A DNA stretch of 8,110 nucleotides from Desulfurococcales archaeon (GTDB lineage Archaea; Thermoproteota; Thermoprotei_A; Sulfolobales; NBVN01). Below the pieces are notes generated by a model. It saw only the letters and a list, made by a program, of their open reading frames with translations, was not told the DNA's origin and did not search any database. Below are positions 1-5,998 of this stretch, in pieces; within the stretch, counting starts at the first letter, position 1; the number at the start of each line of letters is the position of its first letter. The position numbers and the translations under genes are program-made. The stretch is from NCBI GenBank assembly GCA_021160415.1, contig JAGHCP010000075.1, forward strand, positions 1 to 8,110, written 5' to 3'.

Positions 1-11
1 AGCTTACCCAT
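1..11 (-). CDS. 5' end of an unidentified gene (first three codons only)
   Basis: Read on the minus strand, an ATG at 11-9 is followed by codons for Gly and Lys before the window ends. The protein cannot be identified. The gene is called because the upstream signals are good: GAGGTG at 22-17 lies 5 nt before the ATG and matches the archaeal anti-Shine-Dalgarno, and a TATA-like CTTATATTTC at 53-44 is correctly placed for a start site near position 24. It lies downstream of the nucleotidyltransferase on the same strand but appears to have its own promoter. Confidence 0.6.
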
Positions 12-16
12 AAATA

Positions 17-22
17 CACCTC
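17..22 (-). promoter_or_regulatory. Shine-Dalgarno site GAGGTG for the gene starting at 11
   Basis: GAGGTG on the minus strand lies 5 nt before the ATG at 11-9. It matches the archaeal consensus complementary to the 3' end of 16S rRNA (GAGGTGATC). It is the main evidence that a gene begins at the left edge. Confidence 0.6.
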
Positions 23-29
23 ATTTTTG

Positions 30-110
30 CTTAAGTGATTTAAGAAATATAAGCATTGCCTATCAAACTACCGTTTAAATTAAACTTCCTTAAATGATTT
101 TAAGAAAAAT
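30..110. repeat. Pair of similar AT-rich direct repeats, each an imperfect hairpin
   Basis: Bases 31-50 and 90-110 share the pattern TTAA(g/a)TGATTT(T)AAGAAA, about 20 bp with a one-base indel and two or three mismatches. Each copy is also a short inverted repeat: CTTAA/TTAAG at 30-34 and 40-44, and CTTAAA/TTTAAG at 89-94 and 99-104. The second copy covers the stop codon of the nucleotidyltransferase. Between them lies a perfect 13-bp palindrome, GTTTAA-A-TTAAAC (73-85). The left copy touches the TATA box at 44-53. These could be regulator sites or transcript-end hairpins, or simply low-complexity AT-rich DNA. The gap 12-99 holds no gene. Confidence 0.4.
44..53 (-). promoter_or_regulatory. 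Probable TATA box for the left-edge gene
   Basis: CTTATATTTC on the minus strand is a good archaeal TATA-box candidate. Its centre is about 25 nt upstream of position 24, so transcription would start just ahead of the GAGGTG site and give a 5' leader of about 12 nt. Evidence is motif and spacing only. Confidence 0.5.
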
Positions 111-795
111 ACTTAACGATCTCCTTGGAAACCTCTTGAACATCCTTCACAGTATCCACGGATCTCCAGAAAACATCCTTAAAAGGAATGCCGGTGACTC
201 TTCCACTCCTTGCAAGGGTGGGGAAGGTTGTTTTCTCCAGATCACCTTCCTCCGGGACGTAATTGAAAACCTCGGGCTTCATAACATATATTCCAGCGTT
301 GATGAGGTACTCGTGGAGGATGGGCTTCTCCCGGAAGTTACGTACCTTACCTTCCTCGTCGATCTCCACGACACCGTATGGCGACTTAAGCGGCACCAGA
401 GCCATCCCTATGAGGATATCCTTATTTCGGCGAACATTATCCACAACCTTGCCTAGGTCGAGATTGGTTAGGACGTCACCGTTCAACGCAACAAATACAT
501 CATCCTTTAGGACGCCCTCAGCATTCTTCAGAGCCCCCGCCGTCCCCAAAGGCTTGTCTTCAACTGAATAAACAACCCTGACACCGAACTTAGACCCTGA
601 CCCTAAATACTGAATTATCTTCTCGTGGAGGTACCCCCCTAAAACCACAACAGTGTCTAGCCCGAACCTCTTTAACCACTCTATTTGCCAAGCGATTATC
701 GGTTTACCCGCTATAGGTACTAAGGCCTTCGGTATTTCCTCCGTTATGGGTCTTAACCTCCTACCTAAGCCTCCAGCGATAATAGCTGCTTTCAT
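100..795 (-). CDS. Sugar-1-phosphate nucleotidyltransferase (NTP_transferase fold)
   Basis: This 231-aa cytosolic enzyme should join a sugar 1-phosphate to an NTP to make an NDP-sugar and pyrophosphate. The N-terminal signature is intact: AAIIAGGLGRRLRP at residues 3-16 followed by PKALVPIAGKP (22-32). Other family landmarks are PLGTAGA (82-88), the metal-binding LNGD (104-107), PYGVVEID (139-146), REKP (155-158) and NAGIYV (166-171). It is a single catalytic domain with no C-terminal left-handed beta-helix, so it lacks the acetyltransferase half of GlmU-type enzymes. The sugar and nucleotide are undetermined; glucose-1-P or mannose-1-P are the usual substrates of such archaeal proteins. I chose the ATG at 795: GGGTG at 806-802 sits 6 nt before it, whereas the in-frame GTG at 804 is part of that site. 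A separate TATA box suggests independent transcription from the ABC operon upstream. Confidence 0.9.
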   Translation of the reverse strand: MKAAIIAGGLGRRLRPITEEIPKALVPIAGKPIIAWQIEWLKRFGLDTVVVLGGYLHEKIIQYLGSGSKFGVRVVYSVEDKPLGTAGALKNAEGVLKDDVFVALNGDVLTNLDLGKVVDNVRRNKDILIGMALVPLKSPYGVVEIDEEGKVRNFREKPILHEYLINAGIYVMKPEVFNYVPEEGDLEKTTFPTLARSGRVTGIPFKDVFWRSVDTVKDVQEVSKEIVKYFS

Positions 796-804
796 AGAGC
801 CCAC

Positions 805-818
805 CCTGAACTTTCAGG
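805..818. promoter_or_regulatory. Candidate operator: perfect palindrome CCTGAA-AG-TTCAGG
   Basis: The minus strand reads CCTGAAAGTTCAGG, two perfect 6-bp arms around a 2-bp centre. It lies about 28 bp downstream of the TATA box centre and 9 bp before the ATG at 795, so it would cover the transcription start. A dimeric repressor bound here would block initiation. As RNA, the 2-nt loop makes a hairpin unlikely, which favours a DNA site. No regulator gene is adjacent. Confidence 0.4.
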
Positions 819-833
819 TTTCTCTTACTCCTG

Positions 834-845
834 TTAATAAAAAAG
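834..845 (-). promoter_or_regulatory. Probable TATA box for the nucleotidyltransferase gene
   Basis: CTTTTTTATTAA on the minus strand is AT-rich and TATA-like in the 66-base gap between the ABC ATPase stop (862) and the ATG at 795. Initiation about 25 nt downstream, near 813, would give a leader of about 18 nt containing the GGGTG ribosome binding site. The spacing fits; the motif is not a strong consensus. Confidence 0.45.
838..845 (-). terminator. Possible T-run terminator of the five-gene operon
   Basis: The minus strand carries six consecutive T residues 17-24 nt after the stop codon of the ABC ATPase gene. Archaeal RNA polymerase can terminate at T-rich tracts without a strong hairpin. 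The tract overlaps the proposed TATA box of the next gene, so it may serve either role or both. Confidence 0.3.
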
Positions 846-861
846 TGAGTTACTGAAGGAA

Positions 862-1572
862 CTAACGCTTCAGACCTTCATACGTAACTCCCTCCTTATC
901 CTTCAGAACCCCGTCAATGAGATTCATCGACCTATCCACATATTCAAGAAGTCTAGGATCGTGGGTTACTATTATCACGGTTGTGTCGAAGTCACTGCTG
1001 ACCTGGTGAAGCAAATCAGCCACCTTAACGGCATTCTCCCAATCAAGGTTAGCTGTGGGTTCATCAGCTAGCAACACAGAAGGGGTTGTGACTAACGCCC
1101 TCGCTATAGCAACCCTCTGCCTTTCTCCACCACTCAGCTTTCTTGGCGTCACATGAGCCTTATCGAGCAGGCCCATGTACTCGAGGGCCTCATATATTTT
1201 CTTCTCCCTCTCTCCCTTATCCACTCCTGCGATCAGGAGTGGAAGCTCCACGTTCTCCCAAACTGTGAAGTCCGTTATAAGTCCGTAGTCCTGAGGGATG
1301 TAAGCAACCACGGTGTTTCTAATCATCGCAAGCCCTAAATCATCAAGCATGTTTAGATTATACCCATCGACGATCACTTCCCCTCTGTCAGGCCTTTCCA
1401 GTCCCGCTATAAGCTTCAGGAGGGTGGTTTTCCCAGCCCCGCTTGGTCCATGCACCCCCACAATCTCCTTGCGGTAGATGGTGGTCGAGACGTTCTTCAG
1501 TATAATCACTGTACGCCCACCCTCCCTGTAAGTCTTCCACACATTCCTCAACACGACAACCGGTTCCTTCAA
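862..1572 (-). CDS. ABC transporter ATP-binding protein, LolD/MacB type
   Basis: This 236-aa cytosolic ATPase should power the membrane partner encoded just upstream. All nucleotide-binding motifs are intact (numbered from the start at 1572): A-loop Tyr15, Walker A GPSGAGKT (42-49), Q-loop Gln94 in YIPQD, signature LSGGERQRVAIARAL (146-160), Walker B VLLADE (166-171) with catalytic Glu171, D-loop NLD, and switch His204 in VTHD. The length and the LSGGERQRVAIARAL-VLLADEPTANLD arrangement are typical of the LolD/MacB/FtsE group that works with FtsX-like permeases, in agreement with the permease two genes upstream. It is the last gene of the operon, 17 nt after the small membrane protein. Start: TTG at 1572 has AGGTG at 1583-1579 with 6-nt spacing; the GTG at 1581, which would add three residues, lies inside that site. 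Family assignment is firm; the transported substrate is unknown. Confidence 0.95.
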   Translation of the reverse strand: MKEPVVVLRNVWKTYREGGRTVIILKNVSTTIYRKEIVGVHGPSGAGKTTLLKLIAGLERPDRGEVIVDGYNLNMLDDLGLAMIRNTVVAYIPQDYGLITDFTVWENVELPLLIAGVDKGEREKKIYEALEYMGLLDKAHVTPRKLSGGERQRVAIARALVTTPSVLLADEPTANLDWENAVKVADLLHQVSSDFDTTVIIVTHDPRLLEYVDRSMNLIDGVLKDKEGVTYEGLKR

Positions 1573-1589
1573 CGCAACCACCTAAGAAA

Positions 1590-2009
1590 TCATCTTTCCG
1601 AAGCCACTTTCTCCTTCACCCAGTTAAATAGGTACCTAGTCCCGGCATAACCGGAGAGCGTCGCAAGTAACCAACCAACCAAGAAATAAATGGGGCTCAT
1701 CAGTACGTAAGGGATAGTCACTAAAGCACCGAGCAAGGCTGAGCTCAGGAAGGCTACTCCCTGTATAGAGTGAGGGGTTAAACCCACAATCATTAAAGCA
1801 TAGAAAAGTGATTCGTAGGTATCCATGTCAGTGAACACTGCGGATAGCGATGAAGGAATTGCGAAGAGTATTATCAGCGGGGATGGTATTTTAGAGCCCA
1901 CCAAGTAGATGAGGGTTCCCACACCTAAGGAAACAATAACACCTACTCGGAAGCCTTTCCCCTTACGGATCAGCTTCCCCGAAATCGCCATCACCGTATC
2001 TACTCCCAA
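1590..2009 (-). CDS. Small multi-pass membrane protein, unknown function
   Basis: I do not recognise this 139-aa protein. It has a short basic N-terminus (KLIRKGKGFR, residues 12-21) and then about four to five hydrophobic segments, near 22-38, 42-60, possibly 68-82, 84-101 and 103-122. It ends in a charged tail (WVKEKVASER). The segments between contain an acidic FTDMDTYES stretch (59-67). By the positive-inside rule both ends are probably cytosolic. The gene overlaps the permease stop by 10 nt and sits between permease and ATPase, so translational coupling and a role as an accessory subunit of the same transporter are likely, but inferred only from position. The TTG start is supported by a very good Shine-Dalgarno, GGTGAT at 2021-2016, 6 nt away. 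The ATG at 1991 has no well-spaced site. Confidence 0.75.
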   Translation of the reverse strand: MGVDTVMAISGKLIRKGKGFRVGVIVSLGVGTLIYLVGSKIPSPLIILFAIPSSLSAVFTDMDTYESLFYALMIVGLTPHSIQGVAFLSSALLGALVTIPYVLMSPIYFLVGWLLATLSGYAGTRYLFNWVKEKVASER

Positions 2010-3589
2010 GACTTAATCACCCCCGCAATCCTCGACAGAGCTAAGCCGAGCATGTTACGGGTTACCGCCTCCGAGACTTCCTCAATCCCCCACGTGATGG
2101 CGGTTATGGTTATCAAAGTGGCGTCCTCTTCCGGCGTGAGCACGGCACTTACGTCCAGCCCCGAACCCCAAGATTCCTTATAACTCAGCCTAGCATGTAT
2201 CACGACCTCCTCACCAACCTCAGCAGACTCTAACCCCTGCATAGTGAAAAACTCGTTACCCCGTAGGGAGTCCTCGACTAGGTTCTTAACGCGTTTAATG
2301 TCTTTAATAGGGGTCAGCAAGGTGTATCTCTCTGTGGGAGGTATGTAAACGTCATTCCTAAGAGAGGGTAACTTGAAGATCCTCGAAGAATACACAACTA
2401 AGGATACCCAGACGACTGCAGACATTATTAAGGCATTGAACGCTGAGGCACTGCCTAAAAACCTTAACGAACCAGCAACCACGCTCACCCCAATACTCCA
2501 CACAACAACAGACACATAGAAAAGCATCACTACGTTCATTGCCCAAGGCGGGAACCCTTCAAGTATTAGGCGCCAGTAAATGCTTCTAAGGTAAGGCATT
2601 GCCGCGCTAAAGAGGGACGTGGACAGCAACACAGCAATTGAAGCCGCTATGAGTGAAGCAACCACTGAGGAAGGTGTGGGAATCTGAGCGCTTGAGAGTA
2701 TCAAGACCTGCCCATCACTGAAGACCCATAAGTCCTTAACAGAGTATTCCTTGCTAAGATCTTCGTACACGTTAAGCAATACATGAAGGTCAGGTATCCC
2801 CCCTTCAACTAGCACGAGGAGATCCGTTACCCCCGCAGCACCTCCTAATAGCTTGCTTACCTGAGATAAGGGGGCGATAAATACGTACTTCGGCGGTGGA
2901 AGGACGGGCTTAGAGCCTATGAACCCCTCAATAGGCAGTAAAGGAATCCCTCTATAGATCCTTAAGGCCCTCACACAAGACTCATTTACCAGTTTAGCCT
3001 CAACAACATCATGCACCCCCAAACCCATTATCTCGACATACGCTACCCCTTCATGAGGGGGTGCGGAGTATAAGGGAAGCATCTGCCCTGTCAGCAACCC
3101 ATAATACTTATCCTCCACCCCCACTAAGACGTACAGTGGGGACTTACTAACGTTAGTTTTAAGAGGCTCTGAAAGGCTTACGCGAAGCAATGGGATTGCA
3201 ATACACGAGTCCTCCGAGAGGTGAAGAGAGGAACAGATCTGGGAGGTATTGACCTGAGAAGGATTGCTGAACTCTACGAAGAACGCGTTGCCGTTTCCCC
3301 CTCCTCCAAAGGTCTTCGTAACGTCAGTAACGCTTGAGGTGGAAGACGCTGAAAACGCTGCTATGAGGGCTGAGAGCCCTATGGTGAGTAGGATAATGCC
3401 TGTGAAAGGCTTCCTCAGAATTAACGCCGATAGTTTACCCATTAAGTAAATTCTAGTCATCGCTGACCTGACGTTTAGTGCGTGTTTCCTCTGATGAAGT
3501 ACCTCGATCTTCCCGTACTTCATAGCTAAGAACGCAGCGAAGCTTAGCAACGCCACGTAAACAACCAACATGAAGAGCTGCGTAAACAC
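2000..3589 (-). CDS. FtsX/MacB-like ABC transporter permease with extra N- and C-terminal parts
   Basis: This 529-aa membrane protein is the probable partner of the LolD-type ATPase. Predicted order: a first membrane segment (about 5-24), a basic cytosolic linker (25-60), a second segment (61-81), a large extracytoplasmic domain (about 82-306), then three segments (307-329, 349-374, 380-401) and a 128-residue cytosolic tail. Segment, large outer domain and three segments is the FtsX/MacB topology, but typical members lack the first segment and the long tail. Sequence motifs for FtsX are weak, so the call rests on topology plus the adjacent ATPase. The outer domain carries Cys119, Cys129 and Cys205, with a 119-129 disulfide possible, three N-glycosylation sequons (Asn114, Asn146, Asn202) and a glycine-rich stretch at 95-100. 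The GTG start lies 1 nt after the OPT-like gene's stop and has GGGGTG 7 nt upstream. Confidence 0.7.
   Translation of the reverse strand: MFTQLFMLVVYVALLSFAAFLAMKYGKIEVLHQRKHALNVRSAMTRIYLMGKLSALILRKPFTGIILLTIGLSALIAAFSASSTSSVTDVTKTFGGGGNGNAFFVEFSNPSQVNTSQICSSLHLSEDSCIAIPLLRVSLSEPLKTNVSKSPLYVLVGVEDKYYGLLTGQMLPLYSAPPHEGVAYVEIMGLGVHDVVEAKLVNESCVRALRIYRGIPLLPIEGFIGSKPVLPPPKYVFIAPLSQVSKLLGGAAGVTDLLVLVEGGIPDLHVLLNVYEDLSKEYSVKDLWVFSDGQVLILSSAQIPTPSSVVASLIAASIAVLLSTSLFSAAMPYLRSIYWRLILEGFPPWAMNVVMLFYVSVVVWSIGVSVVAGSLRFLGSASAFNALIMSAVVWVSLVVYSSRIFKLPSLRNDVYIPPTERYTLLTPIKDIKRVKNLVEDSLRGNEFFTMQGLESAEVGEEVVIHARLSYKESWGSGLDVSAVLTPEEDATLITITAITWGIEEVSEAVTRNMLGLALSRIAGVIKSWE
2016..2021 (-). promoter_or_regulatory. 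Shine-Dalgarno GGTGAT deciding a TTG start
   Basis: GGTGAT, read on the minus strand inside the last codons of the permease gene, matches the archaeal consensus and lies 6 nt before the TTG at 2009-2007. This supports the TTG over the downstream in-frame ATG at 1991 for the small membrane protein. Confidence 0.6.
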
Positions 3590-3590
3590 C

Positions 3591-5303
3591 TTACCCCACC
3601 CCCGCTAGGGAAGCCGCTACTGATAAGGCAACACCTATTCCCGCCCCCGCAAGTGCTATCGACGTGTAGGCGAGAAGGCTCTCATACACGTCAGTGCCTG
3701 CCCTGAATGCAACGTACTTGATGGCGGCAGCTATCAGGAACAGAAGACCTACGTCAGGGGTTAAAGTCGTGCCTATCAGTACTGCGTAAAGCGACACGCC
3801 CCCTAGCCTCAGGGCTTTAAGAATTAGGAAGACCGAGGCCGCGAAAACGGCGCCTAGGATTATTGAGAAGGTGTCAAAGGATGTGAAGTTACCTCTATAC
3901 ACGCTATCCATCCACGTAACTACGGGGACCCATCTGAGGAGGTTCAGCTTGGGTGAGGAAACCCCGAAAACACTTAGGAGGGCGTGCCCGTACATCAAAG
4001 TTATAGGGGCACCAACAAGCATCGCTACCATCAGCCAGAACACCGGGACCTCAGGATCTACGTCAAGAGATTTACCGGCTTTTATAGCGTTCAGGGACGC
4101 ACCTGCTACGAACTGAGGCATCGGGACACCTGTGTAGGGATCTAGGAGAACGTATGGCATGGCATGGCGAGCGCCAGAGGCGAAAAGTGTGAGGGTAGCA
4201 ACTGGCAGCGTGGATTGCGAAGCCGTGCCAGCCTCACCCACGACCTTAATCGTGACTAAAGCGAGGAATATTTGAAGACCTATATACGCTGGTAGGACTG
4301 CTAAAAGGAGTGGTGGGGGCCTACATATTAAGTATAGGGGGAGGGCTGTGGAGGCTATTAAGCCGAGGGCTATCAGGAAGTACCGTAGCAGGTACTTGCT
4401 CATTCCTAGGTACCTAACGGTTTCCTTTAGAGCCTTCCTGGCTTGATAGAAGTAGATGGTTGATGAAATAACTAAGAATCCTATTATCATGGAGGCGGTG
4501 TAAGGAGCAGCTGCTGATGCCAGATCCGAGGAACTCATGCTTGGGAGAGATATGAGGAGCCCCTCACTCACAAGGATAGGGGTCAGGACTGTGAAGGTCA
4601 CTATGTTCCCTAACCCCACACCTAAGGAGGTGTTGAGAGGTAGCAGTAAAGCGAGGAGGAAGATAAACACATCCGCGGAAAGCGCTACTGAGGAGCCAGG
4701 AAGCATTGACTGCATCGCCTGTGTGAGATCCACTGATGGGTTGCCAAGCATTATTACGGCGAACTCAGCTACCGCACCCCCCACGACAGCAATAAGGAGG
4801 GCTCTCCTACGCATTACTTTACCTACTTCTATCATGACGGACATAGCTGAACCTATAGGGAAGGGTAACTTCTCTATCTCTATGTAGTGCTTATGAAAGA
4901 CATACGCTATCAACGCGCCGGAAGCGGAAACCGCCGTTGCGTAGAGGTAGAAGGAAAGGGTTGCGAAATTCAGGCCCCCACCCGTGAAGTAGAGCCATTC
5001 AGGGAGCTTCAGGGTTGTCGGGTTACCGACCTCCGCAAGCATCGTGTAGGTTATGTACATCCCGGACGTTATGGCGGTCGACACTGAAATCCCGAAGGAT
5101 ATTATCACCCCTAAAACGTGCTCGAATATTGAGGGTTGCCGGCCATAAATAGCTCTATATATGACCAGAACCAAGATAGAAGCCACTATTCCAGCCAGCT
5201 CAGATGTTGTGTACCCAGTTACTGCATAGCCGTAAGTATCTATGAACCCCATGAAGGTGCCGCTTATGACCCCCACGACAACCGCTCTCTTAAGCTCCCC
5301 CAA
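3591..5303 (-). CDS. OPT-superfamily-like membrane transporter
   Basis: This 570-aa protein is almost entirely membrane-embedded, with roughly 14-16 hydrophobic segments. It resembles the OPT (oligopeptide / metal-chelate transporter) superfamily, whose members are secondary carriers for peptides or siderophore-type metal complexes. Landmarks, numbered from the TTG start: LPFPIGSAM (146-154), matching the OPT L-FP-G-A element; VVGEAGTASQST (354-365), like the OPT GE-G element; ASLNAIKAGKSLDVDP (402-417), at the place of the OPT QDLKTG...P region; and a C-terminal IGTTLTPDVGLLFLIAA...AGAGIGVALS block. Several of these are degenerate, so the family call is good but the substrate is unknown. It overlaps the DUF447 gene by 14 nt and is followed 1 nt later by the ABC permease. 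Start: TTG at 5303 has AGGTG at 5314-5310 with 6-nt spacing; the GTG at 5312 (three residues longer) is inside that site and has no good site of its own. Confidence 0.75.
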   Translation of the reverse strand: MGELKRAVVVGVISGTFMGFIDTYGYAVTGYTTSELAGIVASILVLVIYRAIYGRQPSIFEHVLGVIISFGISVSTAITSGMYITYTMLAEVGNPTTLKLPEWLYFTGGGLNFATLSFYLYATAVSASGALIAYVFHKHYIEIEKLPFPIGSAMSVMIEVGKVMRRRALLIAVVGGAVAEFAVIMLGNPSVDLTQAMQSMLPGSSVALSADVFIFLLALLLPLNTSLGVGLGNIVTFTVLTPILVSEGLLISLPSMSSSDLASAAAPYTASMIIGFLVISSTIYFYQARKALKETVRYLGMSKYLLRYFLIALGLIASTALPLYLICRPPPLLLAVLPAYIGLQIFLALVTIKVVGEAGTASQSTLPVATLTLFASGARHAMPYVLLDPYTGVPMPQFVAGASLNAIKAGKSLDVDPEVPVFWLMVAMLVGAPITLMYGHALLSVFGVSSPKLNLLRWVPVVTWMDSVYRGNFTSFDTFSIILGAVFAASVFLILKALRLGGVSLYAVLIGTTLTPDVGLLFLIAAAIKYVAFRAGTDVYESLLAYTSIALAGAGIGVALSVAASLAGVG

Positions 5304-5925
5304 GAACCACACCTAGCTTTTTCATGCGTTCCTTAATAATTCGGGAGGCAGTAATTATTTCCTTGCTACCTAACCTATCAGCCAAACTCAAACTCCTCCG
5401 AACATGATTCAGCAATTCCTGCATTACTTCTGGACCTACTTCTGATTTCAACGCCTCAGCTTTAGTTAGGTAAATCAAGGCTTCGATGAGGGCTGCATCA
5501 GCTCTGCTAAACCCCAACCTAGAACCAGGCCCTTCATATAAATTGACCGGCCTAATCCGTACGTAAGCCCTTCTTAGGTTTAAGTCCACTTCAACGCTTT
5601 CCACACGCCCCTCAACGTAGAGATCTATGGGGCCGTTAATCACTGGAGGTTTAACCTTCTTTGCAGGGATGTACTTAATCCTCTGCGGATTCAGCAGCGA
5701 ATCGAAGAATATTAGGGAATCTACTGTGAAGTTAAGCGTTAATTCCGGTACCCTCATTAGATTTTTGAAGGTTTCTGTCTTCAGATAAGGTTTAAGTATG
5801 AGTTCATCGTCGCTTCCTAGATCCACACCCATGGGGGCAGCGTTAGGAAGATCCCCTTCCCCCAAGGTCACCGCGACAGCCTCATGATGACCATGGCGCA
5901 AGTATTCGGCAAGCCTCACCTTCAT
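5290..5925 (-). CDS. DUF447 family FMN-binding protein
   Basis: This 211-aa cytosolic protein belongs to the DUF447 family, whose characterised structures are FMN-binding split-barrel proteins of unknown enzymatic role. Family landmarks are visible: EAVAVT (15-20), the conserved PNAAPMGV (27-34), a Y-K-T-T-F-NL element at 47-56 (YLKTETFKNL), NFTVDSLIFFDS (65-76), and a helical C-terminal half (about 140-208) rich in Glu/Lys/Arg. It is the first gene of the five-gene operon and overlaps the OPT-like gene by 14 nt, yet it is divergent from the pterin genes mptE and mptG. A flavin reductase for the transport system or an oxidoreductase in the pterin pathway are both possible; neither is shown. 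The ATG at 5925 lacks a well-spaced Shine-Dalgarno (GGTGG is 10 nt away), which fits a short-leader or leaderless first gene behind the TATA-like element at 5953-5962. Confidence 0.85.
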   Translation of the reverse strand: MKVRLAEYLRHGHHEAVAVTLGEGDLPNAAPMGVDLGSDDELILKPYLKTETFKNLMRVPELTLNFTVDSLIFFDSLLNPQRIKYIPAKKVKPPVINGPIDLYVEGRVESVEVDLNLRRAYVRIRPVNLYEGPGSRLGFSRADAALIEALIYLTKAEALKSEVGPEVMQELLNHVRRSLSLADRLGSKEIITASRIIKERMKKLGVVLGGA

Positions 5926-5998
5926 GAATCCCTAACCACCGCTGACTGCCTAGATTATTATCTTTCACCTAGCAAATAATTATGTCGGGTTCGGAGGC
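5926..5998. promoter_or_regulatory. Divergent promoter region between the transporter operon and mptE-mptG
   Basis: This 73-bp gap serves both strands. On the minus strand GAAAGATAATAATC (5964-5951 area) resembles a BRE plus TATA element and would start transcription about 4 nt before the DUF447 ATG. On the plus strand the same AT-rich block (TTATTATC, 5955-5962) would give a leader of about 14 nt for mptE. A second AT-rich block, AAATAATTAT (5974-5983), is only 16-25 nt before the mptE GTG, close for a TATA box. The two operons may share control elements. Confidence 0.5.

Noticed and set aside
94..456. Plus-strand open frame of 120 codons across the nucleotidyltransferase gene
   Set aside because: It is antisense to a strongly supported enzyme, has no recognisable domain, and has no ribosome site or promoter.
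4152..4165. Short tandem GGCAT repeat in the OPT-like gene
   Set aside because: It is only about two and a half units and is explained by the codons for the Arg-His-Ala-Met-Pro stretch.
4460..4517. TGATGA followed by CTGA about 50 nt later, possible C/D box guide RNA
   Set aside because: The base before TGATGA is T, not the purine of the C-box consensus, no clear internal D'/C' pair is seen, and it is antisense within a coding gene.
4537..4887. Plus-strand open frame of 116 codons inside the OPT-like gene
   Set aside because: It is antisense to a long, coherent membrane protein, is rich in Ser/Thr/Arg as expected for a shadow frame, and has no start signals.
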